NCBI GenBank assembly: GCA_019750135.1
Contig: JAIEOV010000064.1
Location: forward strand, 58,474-122,473
Source: Reyranella sp.
Lineage (GTDB): Bacteria; Pseudomonadota; Alphaproteobacteria; Reyranellales; Reyranellaceae
Direction: 5' to 3'
Length of the DNA: 64,000 bases
In this document: positions 18,776-27,817 of the stretch, piece by piece
Numbering within the stretch: the first letter of the stretch is position 1
How the letters are laid out: each line of letters starts with the position of its first letter
Position numbers and translations under genes: made by a program
The notes under the pieces: generated by a model
Told to the model about the DNA's origin: nothing
Seen by the model: the letters and a program-made list of their open reading frames with translations, nothing else
Database searches by the model: none

Positions 18776-19294
18776 ATGAGCGACGTCATCGTCAAACCGG
18801 CAACGCCTCGACTCCGCAATCGCGTGAACGGCGACATGCCCTTCGAGGGCAAGAACCATATCGAGCTTCGGCTCTGGCTGCGCATGATCTCCTGCTCGAT
18901 GAAGATGGAGAGCATCCTGAGCCAGCGCCTGCGCAAGGAATTCAAGACCTCGATGGCGCGCTTCGACGTAATGTCCCAGCTCGAACGCTTTCCCGACGGC
19001 CTCACCATGTCGGAGCTGTCGCGCCGGCTGATCGTGTCCAACGGCGCCATCACCGGCCTGGTCGACAAGCTCGCCGGCGCCGGCCTGGTGACGCGCCGCG
19101 AGGACCCCAAGGACCGCCGCAGCATGATCGTGCGGCTGACCCGCAAGGGTCGCGACAATTTCCTGCGCATGGCGCACCGCCACGAGGAGTGGGTGGTGTC
19201 GATCCTGGGCGAGCTGAGCTCGGAGGCGCAATCGGAGCTGCTGCAGAACCTGACCCTGCTGCAGCGCAATCTTGACCTGCATGTGAAGAGCTGA
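18776..19294 (+). CDS. MarR family transcriptional regulator
   Basis: 172 residues with the MarR fold: dimer helix ELRLWLRMISCSMKMES, recognition helix SNGAITGLVDKL, wing DPKDRRSMIVRLT. It carries about 30 extra N-terminal residues compared with the MarR at 119-574, but the cores are clearly related, which suggests paralogs reading a similar site. AAGGAGGAG ends five bases before the ATG, a strong ribosome site inside the operon. Being encoded within the operon suggests autoregulation, probably through the sites at 9234-9314. The effector may be the CoA thioester made by the ligase encoded next; inference. Confidence 0.9.
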   Translation: MSDVIVKPATPRLRNRVNGDMPFEGKNHIELRLWLRMISCSMKMESILSQRLRKEFKTSMARFDVMSQLERFPDGLTMSELSRRLIVSNGAITGLVDKLAGAGLVTRREDPKDRRSMIVRLTRKGRDNFLRMAHRHEEWVVSILGELSSEAQSELLQNLTLLQRNLDLHVKS

Positions 19295-19297
19295 CCG

Positions 19298-20917
19298 ATG
19301 GATGCCGCAATGACCACGCGCGAGCCGCTCGATGCCGGCCGCTTCTTCGCCCCCGCCGACCGCAGCGTGGCGGTCATGCTGCAGGCGCAGGCCAGGAAGT
19401 TCGGCGCCAAGCCGCTGGTGCAGGCGGGTGAGACGAGCTGGAGCTTCGTCGAAGCGCTCGACTTGGCGGCGCGCTCGGCCGGCCGGCTGGGCGCGGCGGG
19501 CGTCGGGCAGGGCGACCGCGTGGCGCTGATCTGCGAGAACCGGCCGGAGTTCATCGAGATCTTCCTCGGCGCGGCCTGGCTCGGCGCCATCCTGGTGCCG
19601 ATCAACACCGCCTCGCGCGGCCTGCAGCTGCGCCACATCCTGGAGAATTCCGGCGCCAAGCTCCTGGTGCTCGAAGCGGCCTTGCTGGGTGCGCTGGAGC
19701 ATGTCGATCTCGCGACCCTGCCGCTGGAGACGATCTGGGTCATCGATTGGCCTGCTGGCGCGCCGACGCCGCCGATCGCCAGGCCGCTGCCGGCGCTGGG
19801 CGAGGCTGTGGCCGCCGCGTCTGTCCGGCCGAGCGACACGCTGGCGATCCTCTACACCTCCGGCACCACCGGCCCGTCGAAGGGCGTGTGCTGCCCGCAT
19901 GCGCAGTTCTTCTGGTGGGGCGTCAACACGGCCCATCTGCTGGGCGTCGGCGGCGACGACGTTCTGTGCACGACCCTGCCGCTCTTTCACACCAACGCGC
20001 TCAATACCTTCTTCCAGGCGCTGATTACGGGTGCGACGGCGATCTTCGAAAGCCGCTTCTCGGCCTCGGCCTTCTTCACCACCTTGGCGGCACGGCGCGC
20101 GACCGTGACCTACCTGCTGGGCGCAATGGTGCCGATCCTGCTGTCGCGCGAGGCCGAGCCCGCGGAGCAGGGGCATCGCACGCGCATTGCACTGGCGCCC
20201 GGCGTGCCCGGCCATTTCCATGCGGACTTCACCCGGCGCACCGGCATCGCCCTGCTCGACGGCTACGGTTCGACCGAGACCAACTTCGTGATCGGCTCGC
20301 CGATCGCCGAGTGCAAGCCCGGCACCATGGGCCGCCTGTTCGAAGGCTTTGCCGCGCGCGTCGTCGACGACGAGGACAACGAGGTACCGGACGGCACGCC
20401 GGGCGAGCTGATGCTGCGCGCCGAGGCGCCTTTCGCCTTCGCCACCGGCTATTTCGGCACGCCCGAGAAGACGGTCGAGGCTTGGCGGAACCTCTGGTTC
20501 CACAGCGGCGACCGCGTCATCCGCGAGCCCGATGGCTACTACAAGTTCGTCGATCGCCTGAAGGACGCGATCCGCCGGCGCGGCGAGAACGTCTCCTCCT
20601 TCGAGGTCGAGCAGGTGCTGCTGAGCCATCCCGAGATCTCCACCGCCGCCGCCTATCCCGTGCGCTCGGAGCTGGCCGAGGACGAGGTGATGGCGTCGAT
20701 CGTGCGCCAGCCCGGCAGCGCGCTCGACGAAGTCTCGATCATCCGCTTCTGCGAGACGCGCATGCCCTATTTTGCCGTGCCGCGCTTCCTCGAGTTCGTC
20801 GACGTCCTGCCGGCGACGGAGAACGGCAAGATCCAGAAGTACAAGCTGCGCGAACGCGGCATCACCGACCGCACCTGGGACCGCGAGGCCGCGGGGATCA
20901 CCGTCAAGCGGCGGTGA
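19298..20917 (+). CDS. AMP-binding acyl/aryl-CoA ligase
   Basis: 539 residues, ANL superfamily. Motifs seen: the P-loop TSGTTGPSKG, GYGSTE (A5), FHSGDRV (A7), the hinge region RLKDAIRRRGENVSS (A8) and NGKIQKYKLRE (A10 with the acyl-adenylate lysine). It would activate a carboxylic acid to its CoA thioester with ATP, most likely the first or an early step for the thioester pathway encoded here. The ATG at 19298 is three bases after the MarR stop; a second ATG at 19310 is possible. The stop abuts the stop of the convergent PhyH gene (TGA then TCA) without any terminator. Confidence 0.88.
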   Translation: MDAAMTTREPLDAGRFFAPADRSVAVMLQAQARKFGAKPLVQAGETSWSFVEALDLAARSAGRLGAAGVGQGDRVALICENRPEFIEIFLGAAWLGAILVPINTASRGLQLRHILENSGAKLLVLEAALLGALEHVDLATLPLETIWVIDWPAGAPTPPIARPLPALGEAVAAASVRPSDTLAILYTSGTTGPSKGVCCPHAQFFWWGVNTAHLLGVGGDDVLCTTLPLFHTNALNTFFQALITGATAIFESRFSASAFFTTLAARRATVTYLLGAMVPILLSREAEPAEQGHRTRIALAPGVPGHFHADFTRRTGIALLDGYGSTETNFVIGSPIAECKPGTMGRLFEGFAARVVDDEDNEVPDGTPGELMLRAEAPFAFATGYFGTPEKTVEAWRNLWFHSGDRVIREPDGYYKFVDRLKDAIRRRGENVSSFEVEQVLLSHPEISTAAAYPVRSELAEDEVMASIVRQPGSALDEVSIIRFCETRMPYFAVPRFLEFVDVLPATENGKIQKYKLRERGITDRTWDREAAGITVKRR

Positions 20918-22093
20918 TCAGATGAACATGTCGAGCTGGTTGTAGTTCTTCAGCACGTTGGCGCGGGTCGACTCGTTCCAGCGATTCTCGTCCTCGCGGC
21001 CGATCATCGGCCGGTAGACGTAGGGCGTTTCCTGCGGAAAGCGTTGCCGGCGGGCGTCGATCGCGATCTGGAGGATGCGCGTGCGCGCCTCGATGCGCGC
21101 CAAGTCGTAGGTCTCGACATTGCCGTTCAGGCGCCTGGTCGTGACGTTCAGCACCCGCTCGCGTGGGAAGAACCCGGCATTGAGCGTGACTCGGCGGTCG
21201 GGTGAGCTGTTGGCAAACGAGCCATGCACTAGCTGGCGGTTGGTCACGATCGTGTCGCCGGCATCGCACAGCATCGGCACTGCACCCTCGATGCGGTCCG
21301 AGCCGCTCTCGGCCACCATCCGCTTGATGTCGGCCTTGCCGCGCTTGTGGCTGCCCGGCAGCACCCAGACGCCGTTGCCGGCCGTGCTGGGATAGAGCTG
21401 GGTCATGAAGTTGAAGCCGTGCGCGCCCTGGTCCCAGTCGGCCGCGTTCCAGTGGGTCGTGCCGTCCTGGTGCCAGGCGACCGACGGGCCGAGCCCCGGC
21501 TCCTTGACGAAGGTCACCTCGTTGTAGGGCACGAAATCGTCGCCCAGGATCGAGGCCGCCGCGGTGAGCAAGCCGGGATGACCGTAGAGGCGCAGGCAGG
21601 CGTCGCTCAGGTGGAGGTTGCCGTCGAGCAGCTCGATGGTCCAGGTTGGCGCATCCTTGCCCGGATCGGGTTGCAGCATGGCGGCGGGATGGCGGCCGTT
21701 GTTGGCGTCGGTGCCGCCGACCGGATCGCTCAACGGCCTGGCCCAGCGATAGGGCGGCTTCAGGATCCCGTGGTCGATCGTCGGGCGCCCCCGGTAATCG
21801 ATCGTCGCATCGGGTGCCACCGGGGCGCGCGACAGCACGGCGTCGATGTCGGCGCGCAGTTCGCCAAGCTCCTCGGGCCCGACGACGCCCTGGAAGACGT
21901 AGAAGCCGTTCGTCCAGTACGATTCGAGGATCTCGGGCAGCAGCTTGCCGTCGGCGCCGACCCGGATCGGTCCGCGATTGCCCAGCGCATAGGCGCGCGC
22001 CTCGGCGCGTTGGCCGTACTCGCTCATGGCGCGCACGTGGTCGATGGCGCTGAGCGGGACAGAGGGGGCCTCGGAGGCGGTGGCGAGCGTCAT
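20918..22093 (-). CDS. Phytanoyl-CoA dioxygenase (PhyH) family Fe(II)/2-oxoglutarate oxygenase
   Basis: 391 residues. The iron-binding HxD lies in WHQDGTTHW and the distal His and the 2-oxoglutarate Arg are in LVHGSFANSSPDRRVTLNAGF. The family hydroxylates an aliphatic carbon of acyl-CoA or small molecules using 2-oxoglutarate and O2. The ORF opens at 22123, but the ATG at 22093 has AGGAG seven bases upstream and is preferred. It is convergent with the ligase and divergent from the DUF3142 gene, so it stands alone as a transcription unit. The substrate is unknown. Confidence 0.87.
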   Translation of the reverse strand: MTLATASEAPSVPLSAIDHVRAMSEYGQRAEARAYALGNRGPIRVGADGKLLPEILESYWTNGFYVFQGVVGPEELGELRADIDAVLSRAPVAPDATIDYRGRPTIDHGILKPPYRWARPLSDPVGGTDANNGRHPAAMLQPDPGKDAPTWTIELLDGNLHLSDACLRLYGHPGLLTAAASILGDDFVPYNEVTFVKEPGLGPSVAWHQDGTTHWNAADWDQGAHGFNFMTQLYPSTAGNGVWVLPGSHKRGKADIKRMVAESGSDRIEGAVPMLCDAGDTIVTNRQLVHGSFANSSPDRRVTLNAGFFPRERVLNVTTRRLNGNVETYDLARIEARTRILQIAIDARRQRFPQETPYVYRPMIGREDENRWNESTRANVLKNYNQLDMFI

Positions 22094-22231
22094 GTGGGGG
22101 CTCCTGAAAGAGAACCGTTGCACACGATATCCCAGCTGTATCCGGCGACCAACCCGCGCAGCGTCAGCGTACCGACAGCCAAAATGATGTAGACTTCATC
22201 CGGGCCGGCGACGGTCCCAGAGGAAGGCGTC

Positions 22232-23425
22232 ATGCGGTTGCTGGCCGCGGTGTTGTTGTTTGTGATCGGCTTGTCGGGCTCGATGCCGCAGATTCGGGCC
22301 ACGGCAACGCCCCTGCCTCACGACGCCTATGTCTGGCAGCGCGCCTGGACACCCCCCGTCATCTCGAGCGTCAGCCGGTCAGCGGATATCGTCCGTGCCT
22401 GGCGCCTCCTGCTGGCCGAGGCCGGCGCCTCGGGTCGCTGGGCGATGGTCAACATTCCCTGGTCCGACGTGCAGGCGACGCGGAAGCCGGTGATCGGCGT
22501 GATCCGCATCGACGGCCGGCTCGACGAGGCCCGGATACCGGCCATGCTCGACCAGGTCATGGCCCGGATCGAGCCGGTGTCGGCGAGCCTCGCCGGCGTC
22601 GAGATCGACTACGACTGCCCGACCTCCAAGCTCGCCACCTACGCTCGCTTCCTGGCCGAACTCCGCTCGCGGGTGGCGTCAACCCTGAAACTTTCGATCA
22701 CGGCCCTGCCGACCTGGATGACGTCGACCCAGCTCGAGCGGCTGACCAAGAATCTCGACGAGATCGTGCTGCAGGTCCACGCCGTGGACGATCCGCGCCG
22801 CGGTCTGTTCGATCCGGACCAGGCCGAGCGCTGGGTGCGCGAGTTTGGCCGGCGTATCCACCGGCCTTTCCGCGTGGCGCTTCCGGCCTACGACGTGCGC
22901 GTGACTTGGCGACCCGACGGCCGGCTGGCCAGCGTCGAAGGCGAGATGCCCTTGCGTGCCGGCGCGGCCAGCGGCGAGCTGTTGCGCGCCGCGCCCGACG
23001 CCGTCCTGAAATTCCTGAACGCCATGCGCCTGGGCGCGCCGGAAGGCCTTTTGGGCATCGCCTGGTTCCGGCTGCCGACCGACGCCGACTCCCGCGCCTG
23101 GAGCCTGCAGACATGGCGGGCGGTGATTGCGGGCGAACTGCCGGCGGTCCGACTGAGCGCCGGGCTCGTACCGGCTGAGCGCAGCGATCTTTGGACGGTC
23201 ACCTTGTCCAACGACGGGTCCGCCGATGCGGCGCTGCCGCGCCAGGTGCGTCTCGATCCGGCGTGCGAGGCAGCCGACGGCGCCAATGGCTTCAGGCTTG
23301 CCTCTGCCGGCGGGCCGCTGGTCCTCGAGGCGACGGGCAATGGCCGGCTGCGCGCCAATCGCAAACGCATCATCGGCTGGGCGCGCTGCACAGAACCGGA
23401 AAGGGTGCTCGATGTCGTTCAATAG
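22232..23425 (+). CDS. Exported DUF3142 family protein
   Basis: 397 residues with an N-terminal signal peptide (hydrophobic residues 3-17, likely cleavage near ATA at 25). The DUF3142 landmarks are YVWQRAWTPPV at 33-43 and GVEIDYDCPTSKLATYARFL at 122-141. The acidic triad Glu124, Asp126 and Asp128 resembles the active-site strand of TIM-barrel glycosidases, so a glycoside-hydrolase-like role is plausible but unproved. AGAGGAAG precedes the ATG. The stop lies 14 bp inside the next gene, a lipoprotein, indicating coupling. It has a 138-bp divergent promoter region with the PhyH gene. Confidence 0.8.
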   Translation: MRLLAAVLLFVIGLSGSMPQIRATATPLPHDAYVWQRAWTPPVISSVSRSADIVRAWRLLLAEAGASGRWAMVNIPWSDVQATRKPVIGVIRIDGRLDEARIPAMLDQVMARIEPVSASLAGVEIDYDCPTSKLATYARFLAELRSRVASTLKLSITALPTWMTSTQLERLTKNLDEIVLQVHAVDDPRRGLFDPDQAERWVREFGRRIHRPFRVALPAYDVRVTWRPDGRLASVEGEMPLRAGAASGELLRAAPDAVLKFLNAMRLGAPEGLLGIAWFRLPTDADSRAWSLQTWRAVIAGELPAVRLSAGLVPAERSDLWTVTLSNDGSADAALPRQVRLDPACEAADGANGFRLASAGGPLVLEATGNGRLRANRKRIIGWARCTEPERVLDVVQ

Positions 23426-25643
23426 GTTTGGCGTGATGGCCCTGGCGGCGGCTGCCTGCATCGGCGTCGCGCTGGCCTGTGGGCCGAACTTTCCCTGGCA
23501 GCTACTGGACAGTCGCGAGGGGACAGTGAAGGCGCCAGTCGAGCTCAACTTCGCTTTCGAGATGTCGCGCCTTGTCGATGCGCCCAAGGACAGCCTGCGC
23601 GCCGTCGAAGCCGACAGGCCCGTCGACGATGAGGCCTTGAACGCCGAGCGCGAGGAAATCCAGTCCGGCGCGTGGCGTGGACTGATGCCCGCCGCTCCCA
23701 ACGATTCGCTGCTGACCAGGCTCGAGCGGGCGCGCAGGGCCGAGAGCGGCGACGCCGCGAAGGCAGCCGCGGCCGGTCTTCCTGTCGCCGTGGCGGACTA
23801 CCTCGCCGGCGCCACCGAGTTCAACGCCGGCCGCCTCGACGAGGCGATGGGTTACTTCCAGGCGATCGATCGCCTGCCGGCCGACCAGAGGAAGGTTCGC
23901 GCCGTCACCGCAGCCTACATGCGCGGTCGCGTCAACCAGCGCCTGGGCCAGTTCGTAGCGGCGCGTGCCGACTTCCAGGCGGCGCGCCGCTATGCCCAGG
24001 CGGGTGCTCCGGATCCCATGGGCCTTGCGGTTGCAAGCCTCGGCGAGGAGGCGCGCCTGGACCTGATCGAGGCCGGCCTGATCAAGTCGCCTTGGCCTGT
24101 GGATGTCACGACCGACGACGCGGCCGCGCCTCGCCTGATCGCAAACGCGGTTCGCCTATACGCGGAGCAGGCCAATCGCGGGTCGAAGATTGGCCTGCTG
24201 TCCTTGGGCGAGGTGGCTCGACTGCTCATGGATCCGGACGTCGATCTTCGCCGCATCCTCGCCGAGCCAATCGTCCGTCGGCTGCTCGTGGCCTATATCG
24301 CCTCGAAACAGCCCGACTACACCTGGGACGACACGACCGATCTCGACGGGATGGTGGCCAGCACGATCGAAGCTGTACTGTCGCAGGCGGCGCCCGCGCC
24401 CGGGGCCGACCTCGATCGCCTCGCGGCCTTGGCCTACCAGCGTGGTCGCTACGATCTTGCCGAAAAGCTGTCGGAGAAGGCGAGCCAGCCGTTGGGCCTG
24501 TGGGTGCGCGCCAAGCTTGCGTTACGGCGCGGCGATCGTGCCGACGCGGTGAAGGACTGGACCGCTGCCTTGACGGGAGTCGGTCAGGACGCGCGGACGC
24601 TGGACGATGACGCCAAGACGCGGCTGCGCGGCGAAGTCGCGGTGATGCGGTTGAGCCAGGGCGAATATCGCGATTCCCTGCAGCTGCTGTTCCCCGTGGC
24701 CGAGACCTACTGGGGCGACGTCATCTACATCGCCGAACGCGTGCTGACGGTTGATGAGCTGAAGACGTTCGTCGACGGCTTGCCGCCCGCGGCCACTTCG
24801 CAGGCCCAGTCGGATCGGCCCGATCCCGTGGCGAACCTGCGCGCCTTGCTGGCACGGCGGCTGGTCCGGGTTGGTCGGACCAGCGAGGCGCTGGCCTACT
24901 TCCCGCCGCGCGCGCCGGGATCGACGACGGAGGACCGCAACCCGGACCGCGTCGATGTCGAGGATGCACGCAACTACCTCGCCGCGCTCGATGCCACCCG
25001 GGCAGGAGGGTTCGAATGGCCGTGGCAACGCGTGTCCCGCGCCGAAGCCCTGTTCAAGCTGGCCCGGATGACCCGCGTGCGGGGCATGGGTTTGATGGGA
25101 ACGGAAGGTCCGCCCGATGAGACTGTGATGGACGGCGCCTTCGCCGCCGGAATCGGCCAGGCGAACCCGAGCGGCGAGGACACACCACCGAGCCCGCTGC
25201 TCGGACCGGACGAGGCGAGCCGCTTTGCCGCCAGCGCGCCCAAGCCCGATACCCGGTTCCACTATCGCCCGATTGCTGCCGAGCGGGCGCTCGCTGCCGC
25301 CGATCTGCTGCCGCAGCGATCGCAGGCCTATGCTGCCACGCTCTGCTGGGCGGCGCGTTATGCCACCGCCAGCCGCGACGAGGCCAAGGCCCAGGCGATC
25401 TATCAACGCTACGTGGCGACCGGCGTCTATCAGCCTTGGGCGAAGACGTTCGGCGGCACATGCCCGCCGCCCGATTTCGAGGCGGCGAAGACCTTCTGGC
25501 AGCGGCGCGTCACAGGCTGGATCGAGAAGACGGCGGGCTCGGCCTGGCGGCACATCGGTCTGGTGCTTGCCGTGGTCGTTGCCGCCGTGCTGCTGATGGT
25601 CGTGGTCCGGCGCAGCCGCGCCACGGCGCACCGGCACAGCTGA
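23412..25643 (+). CDS. Large lipoprotein with helical repeats and a C-terminal membrane anchor, function unknown
   Basis: 743 residues. A lipoprotein signal peptide ends in ALAC at 20-23, and the lipidated Cys23 begins CGPNFPWQLL. The body is Ala-rich and helical, with TPR-like pairs such as AVADYLAGATEFNAGRLDEAMGYF (around 125-150), suggesting a scaffold. A single membrane span (VLAVVVAAVLLMVVV) sits at about 717-732, followed by a short basic tail. A protein with both an N-terminal lipid and a C-terminal span is unusual. The ATG lies inside the end of the DUF3142 gene, so the two are made together. I do not recognise a named family; the stop is 3 bp from the convergent DUF1028 gene. Confidence 0.72.
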   Translation: MSFNRFGVMALAAAACIGVALACGPNFPWQLLDSREGTVKAPVELNFAFEMSRLVDAPKDSLRAVEADRPVDDEALNAEREEIQSGAWRGLMPAAPNDSLLTRLERARRAESGDAAKAAAAGLPVAVADYLAGATEFNAGRLDEAMGYFQAIDRLPADQRKVRAVTAAYMRGRVNQRLGQFVAARADFQAARRYAQAGAPDPMGLAVASLGEEARLDLIEAGLIKSPWPVDVTTDDAAAPRLIANAVRLYAEQANRGSKIGLLSLGEVARLLMDPDVDLRRILAEPIVRRLLVAYIASKQPDYTWDDTTDLDGMVASTIEAVLSQAAPAPGADLDRLAALAYQRGRYDLAEKLSEKASQPLGLWVRAKLALRRGDRADAVKDWTAALTGVGQDARTLDDDAKTRLRGEVAVMRLSQGEYRDSLQLLFPVAETYWGDVIYIAERVLTVDELKTFVDGLPPAATSQAQSDRPDPVANLRALLARRLVRVGRTSEALAYFPPRAPGSTTEDRNPDRVDVEDARNYLAALDATRAGGFEWPWQRVSRAEALFKLARMTRVRGMGLMGTEGPPDETVMDGAFAAGIGQANPSGEDTPPSPLLGPDEASRFAASAPKPDTRFHYRPIAAERALAAADLLPQRSQAYAATLCWAARYATASRDEAKAQAIYQRYVATGVYQPWAKTFGGTCPPPDFEAAKTFWQRRVTGWIEKTAGSAWRHIGLVLAVVVAAVLLMVVVRRSRATAHRHS

Positions 25644-25646
25644 GCG

Positions 25647-26306
25647 TCAGAGCGGCCGCGGCGCTCCGTCCGGATTGACGGCGCGCCCGACATACTCCTC
25701 CGCGGTCGGCTGGTAGAGCTCCCACAGGAAACGCAGCTCCGGCAGGGGCCGCGGGCTGAGATCGACCCGCAGGTCGACGAAGGGGAAACTTTCCTGGTGC
25801 GCGACCACCAGGCCGGCCGACTTGATCTGCTTCAGCTCGCCGCCGGCGGCATCGCCCGCCTCGATGGCGCGCATCAGGCGCTCGGCCAGCGGCTGGGCCT
25901 CGTTGGCCTCGAAGCTCTGCACCATGGCGTCGACGACGTCGGTGTTGCGCAGGATGTTGCCCGCCGCCACGCAGTCGCGGCCGACGCGGCCCTTGAAGAT
26001 CGAATAGATATTGCTGCCGTTGAAGAAGGCCGCCTGGCCTTTGGCGTCGATCAGCGCGAGCTGCCGCCAGCCGAGGCCGGGCTCGGTCTTCTCGAAGCCG
26101 CTGATGATGTCGGCAGGCGCCATGCCTTCACGCAGTCGCGCCAGCATCTTGGGCCCGAGCCGCGGATCGGTGCGATGCTGGGTCAGCACGGCGCCGACAT
26201 TGGCCTCGGCATAGGCGCAGCGCCCGCCGACCGCCATCGACGAGGTGGTGACGACGGCGCCCAGCATGCCGGTCCGGGCGCATCTTCCGGCGATCGAGAA
26301 GGTCAT
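25647..26306 (-). CDS. DUF1028 family protein (Ntn-hydrolase-like)
   Basis: 219 residues matching DUF1028: the N-terminus MTFSIAGRCARTGMLGAVVTTSSMAVG, then LGWRQLALIDAKGQAAFFNG and CVAAGNIL. The family has an Ntn-hydrolase-like fold and often sits near amino-acid, peptide or amide catabolism genes; enzymatic activity is poorly defined. It starts three bases after the stop of the DUF1989 gene on the same strand, so the two probably form one transcript. A role in removing an amide or amidine product would fit its neighbour, but this is inference. Confidence 0.85.
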   Translation of the reverse strand: MTFSIAGRCARTGMLGAVVTTSSMAVGGRCAYAEANVGAVLTQHRTDPRLGPKMLARLREGMAPADIISGFEKTEPGLGWRQLALIDAKGQAAFFNGSNIYSIFKGRVGRDCVAAGNILRNTDVVDAMVQSFEANEAQPLAERLMRAIEAGDAAGGELKQIKSAGLVVAHQESFPFVDLRVDLSPRPLPELRFLWELYQPTAEEYVGRAVNPDGAPRPL

Positions 26307-26309
26307 GGT

Positions 26310-26900
26310 TCAGTCCACGATCTCATAGTGGGCTTCGGTCGTCGTGCCCGTCCGGCCGTTGATCGGCAGGATGTCCTGCGGGCAGGCCGACATGGCGACG
26401 ATGCAGTCGAGCTCGGCGCGCAGGGTCACGCGATCGCCCGGCTTCGTGGTCGGCGGATCGAAGGAGAGCCTGCCGTCGGCGGTCCAGGGGATGTTCATGA
26501 ACAGGTTGAGCGGGCTCGGGCATTCCGGCGGCGTGAGGCCCAGCGCCTGCATCGCGGCGAACAGGTTGTCGGTGCAGTTGTCATGATATTCCTTCACGCC
26601 CAGCAGGATGTAGCGCTCGCTGTCGCAGGCCGCCATCAGCGTGTCATGGTCGCCGCGGCTGGTATCCTCGGTCATGGTCAGGATCTTGCGCCGCCGGTTG
26701 GTGTAGAGCCCGTCGCCGACCTTCGGGCGCAGGCTGGTCAGCGTGGCGCGCGTGTGCTCCATGGACATGAACTCGGTCAGCATCCCCGCCGTGAAGGCCC
26801 AGGTGTCGACGACCTGCGCGCCATGCGTGTTGACGATGCGGATCGACTGCCCGCGTTTCAGGTGGGCTGCCTTGCCGCGGCGGGCGGGAATGGTCTCCAT
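26310..26900 (-). CDS. DUF1989 (urea carboxylase-associated/carboxyguanidine deiminase-like) protein
   Basis: 196 residues, DUF1989. Landmarks are GQVVDTWAF-like GAQVVDTWAF, MSMEHTRATL, EYHDNCTDNL with a candidate metal or catalytic Cys, and MSACPQDILPING. DUF1989 pairs have been shown to form the carboxyguanidine deiminase CgdAB beside a guanidine carboxylase; older annotations call them urea carboxylase-associated. A second, longer DUF1989 gene lies divergently 52 bp away. No carboxylase or guanidine riboswitch is seen in the window. Which subunit this corresponds to was not determined. Confidence 0.83.
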   Translation of the reverse strand: METIPARRGKAAHLKRGQSIRIVNTHGAQVVDTWAFTAGMLTEFMSMEHTRATLTSLRPKVGDGLYTNRRRKILTMTEDTSRGDHDTLMAACDSERYILLGVKEYHDNCTDNLFAAMQALGLTPPECPSPLNLFMNIPWTADGRLSFDPPTTKPGDRVTLRAELDCIVAMSACPQDILPINGRTGTTTEAHYEIVD

Positions 26901-26952
26901 TGACCGGCCTTCCTACACAGTTATTGCTTCACGGGATATCCAGGAGCGAACG

Positions 26953-27813
26953 GTGAAATCATCTCCTCAGAACGCCGCGCCGACCGATGCAGAAGCGCGG
27001 CGCAAGGCGTCGGCAATCGTCTGCTATTCCGTCGACAAGGTACCCCCATATGACCGGCAGTTCTATGAAGCAGCGCGGCAGGGGCTGACAAAGATCGGCG
27101 AAACCATCGTGCCGCCGCGCGAGGCAGAAACTTTCGAAGTCCCGGCCGGTCACTTCTTCAGGATCGTCAGCATCGAAGGCCCGCAGGTTGGCGACCTGAA
27201 TCTGTGGAACGCCCACGACCTGTCGGAGCGCTTCTTCAGCGGCAAGACGCGTGCCTTGCACGCCACCCATGTCAGCACGGGCGACAGGCTGTGGAGCACG
27301 CTGCCGACCCTGCGGCCGCTGGCGACCATCACCCACGACACGCTCGACTGGTACGGCTGGGACGACGATGGCGGCGGCGTCCATGATGTCATCGGCACGC
27401 GGTGCGATCCCTACACCCAGCTCCTGCTGGGCGGCGACGAGTACCATCACTGCTGCCATTCCAACCTGACGCGCGCACTGGCCGGCCACGAAGGGCTGGC
27501 CCTGCCCGCCGCGGAGCGGCACGTGCACGACGTGCTGAACGTCTTCATGTGCACGGGTTTCACGCGCGACACGCATCAGTATTTCATGAAGGCCAGCCCG
27601 GTGCGGCCGGGCGACTTCATCGAATTCTTTGCCGAGATCGACCTGCTGGGCGCCTTGTCCGCCTGTCCCGGCGGCGATTGCAGCAGCAGTCATTCCAGTG
27701 ACGCGGCGAAGTGCTATCCGCTCAAGGTCGAGATATATCGCCCGACCGAGGGGGCCCTGGCGCAATGGCAGTCACCGGAGAGGAGTCGATATTCGCGCCG
27801 TCACGGCGCATAG
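26953..27813 (+). CDS. DUF1989 (urea carboxylase-associated/carboxyguanidine deiminase-like) protein, longer paralog
   Basis: 286 residues. The DUF1989 core (about 55-270) includes GPQVGDLNLWN, HATHVSTGDRLW, DEYHHCCHSNL and SACPGGDCSSSHSS, with many Cys and His that could bind metal. An extra 50-residue N-terminal part is present. The start is GTG with CAGGAG six bases upstream; no suitable ATG exists. It is divergent from the shorter DUF1989 gene, so the pair is controlled from a 52-bp shared region. In CgdAB both partners are DUF1989 proteins, which makes this pair a good candidate heteromer. Substrate unknown. Confidence 0.82.
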   Translation: MKSSPQNAAPTDAEARRKASAIVCYSVDKVPPYDRQFYEAARQGLTKIGETIVPPREAETFEVPAGHFFRIVSIEGPQVGDLNLWNAHDLSERFFSGKTRALHATHVSTGDRLWSTLPTLRPLATITHDTLDWYGWDDDGGGVHDVIGTRCDPYTQLLLGGDEYHHCCHSNLTRALAGHEGLALPAAERHVHDVLNVFMCTGFTRDTHQYFMKASPVRPGDFIEFFAEIDLLGALSACPGGDCSSSHSSDAAKCYPLKVEIYRPTEGALAQWQSPERSRYSRRHGA

Positions 27814-27817
27814 GCGG

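Noticed and set aside
17899..19839. 646-codon minus-strand ORF
   Set aside because: Covers three real plus-strand genes and changes composition at their borders, as expected of a shadow.
26901..26952. Guanidine riboswitch between the DUF1989 genes
   Set aside because: Only 52 bp are available and none of the conserved guanidine aptamer bases could be recognised.
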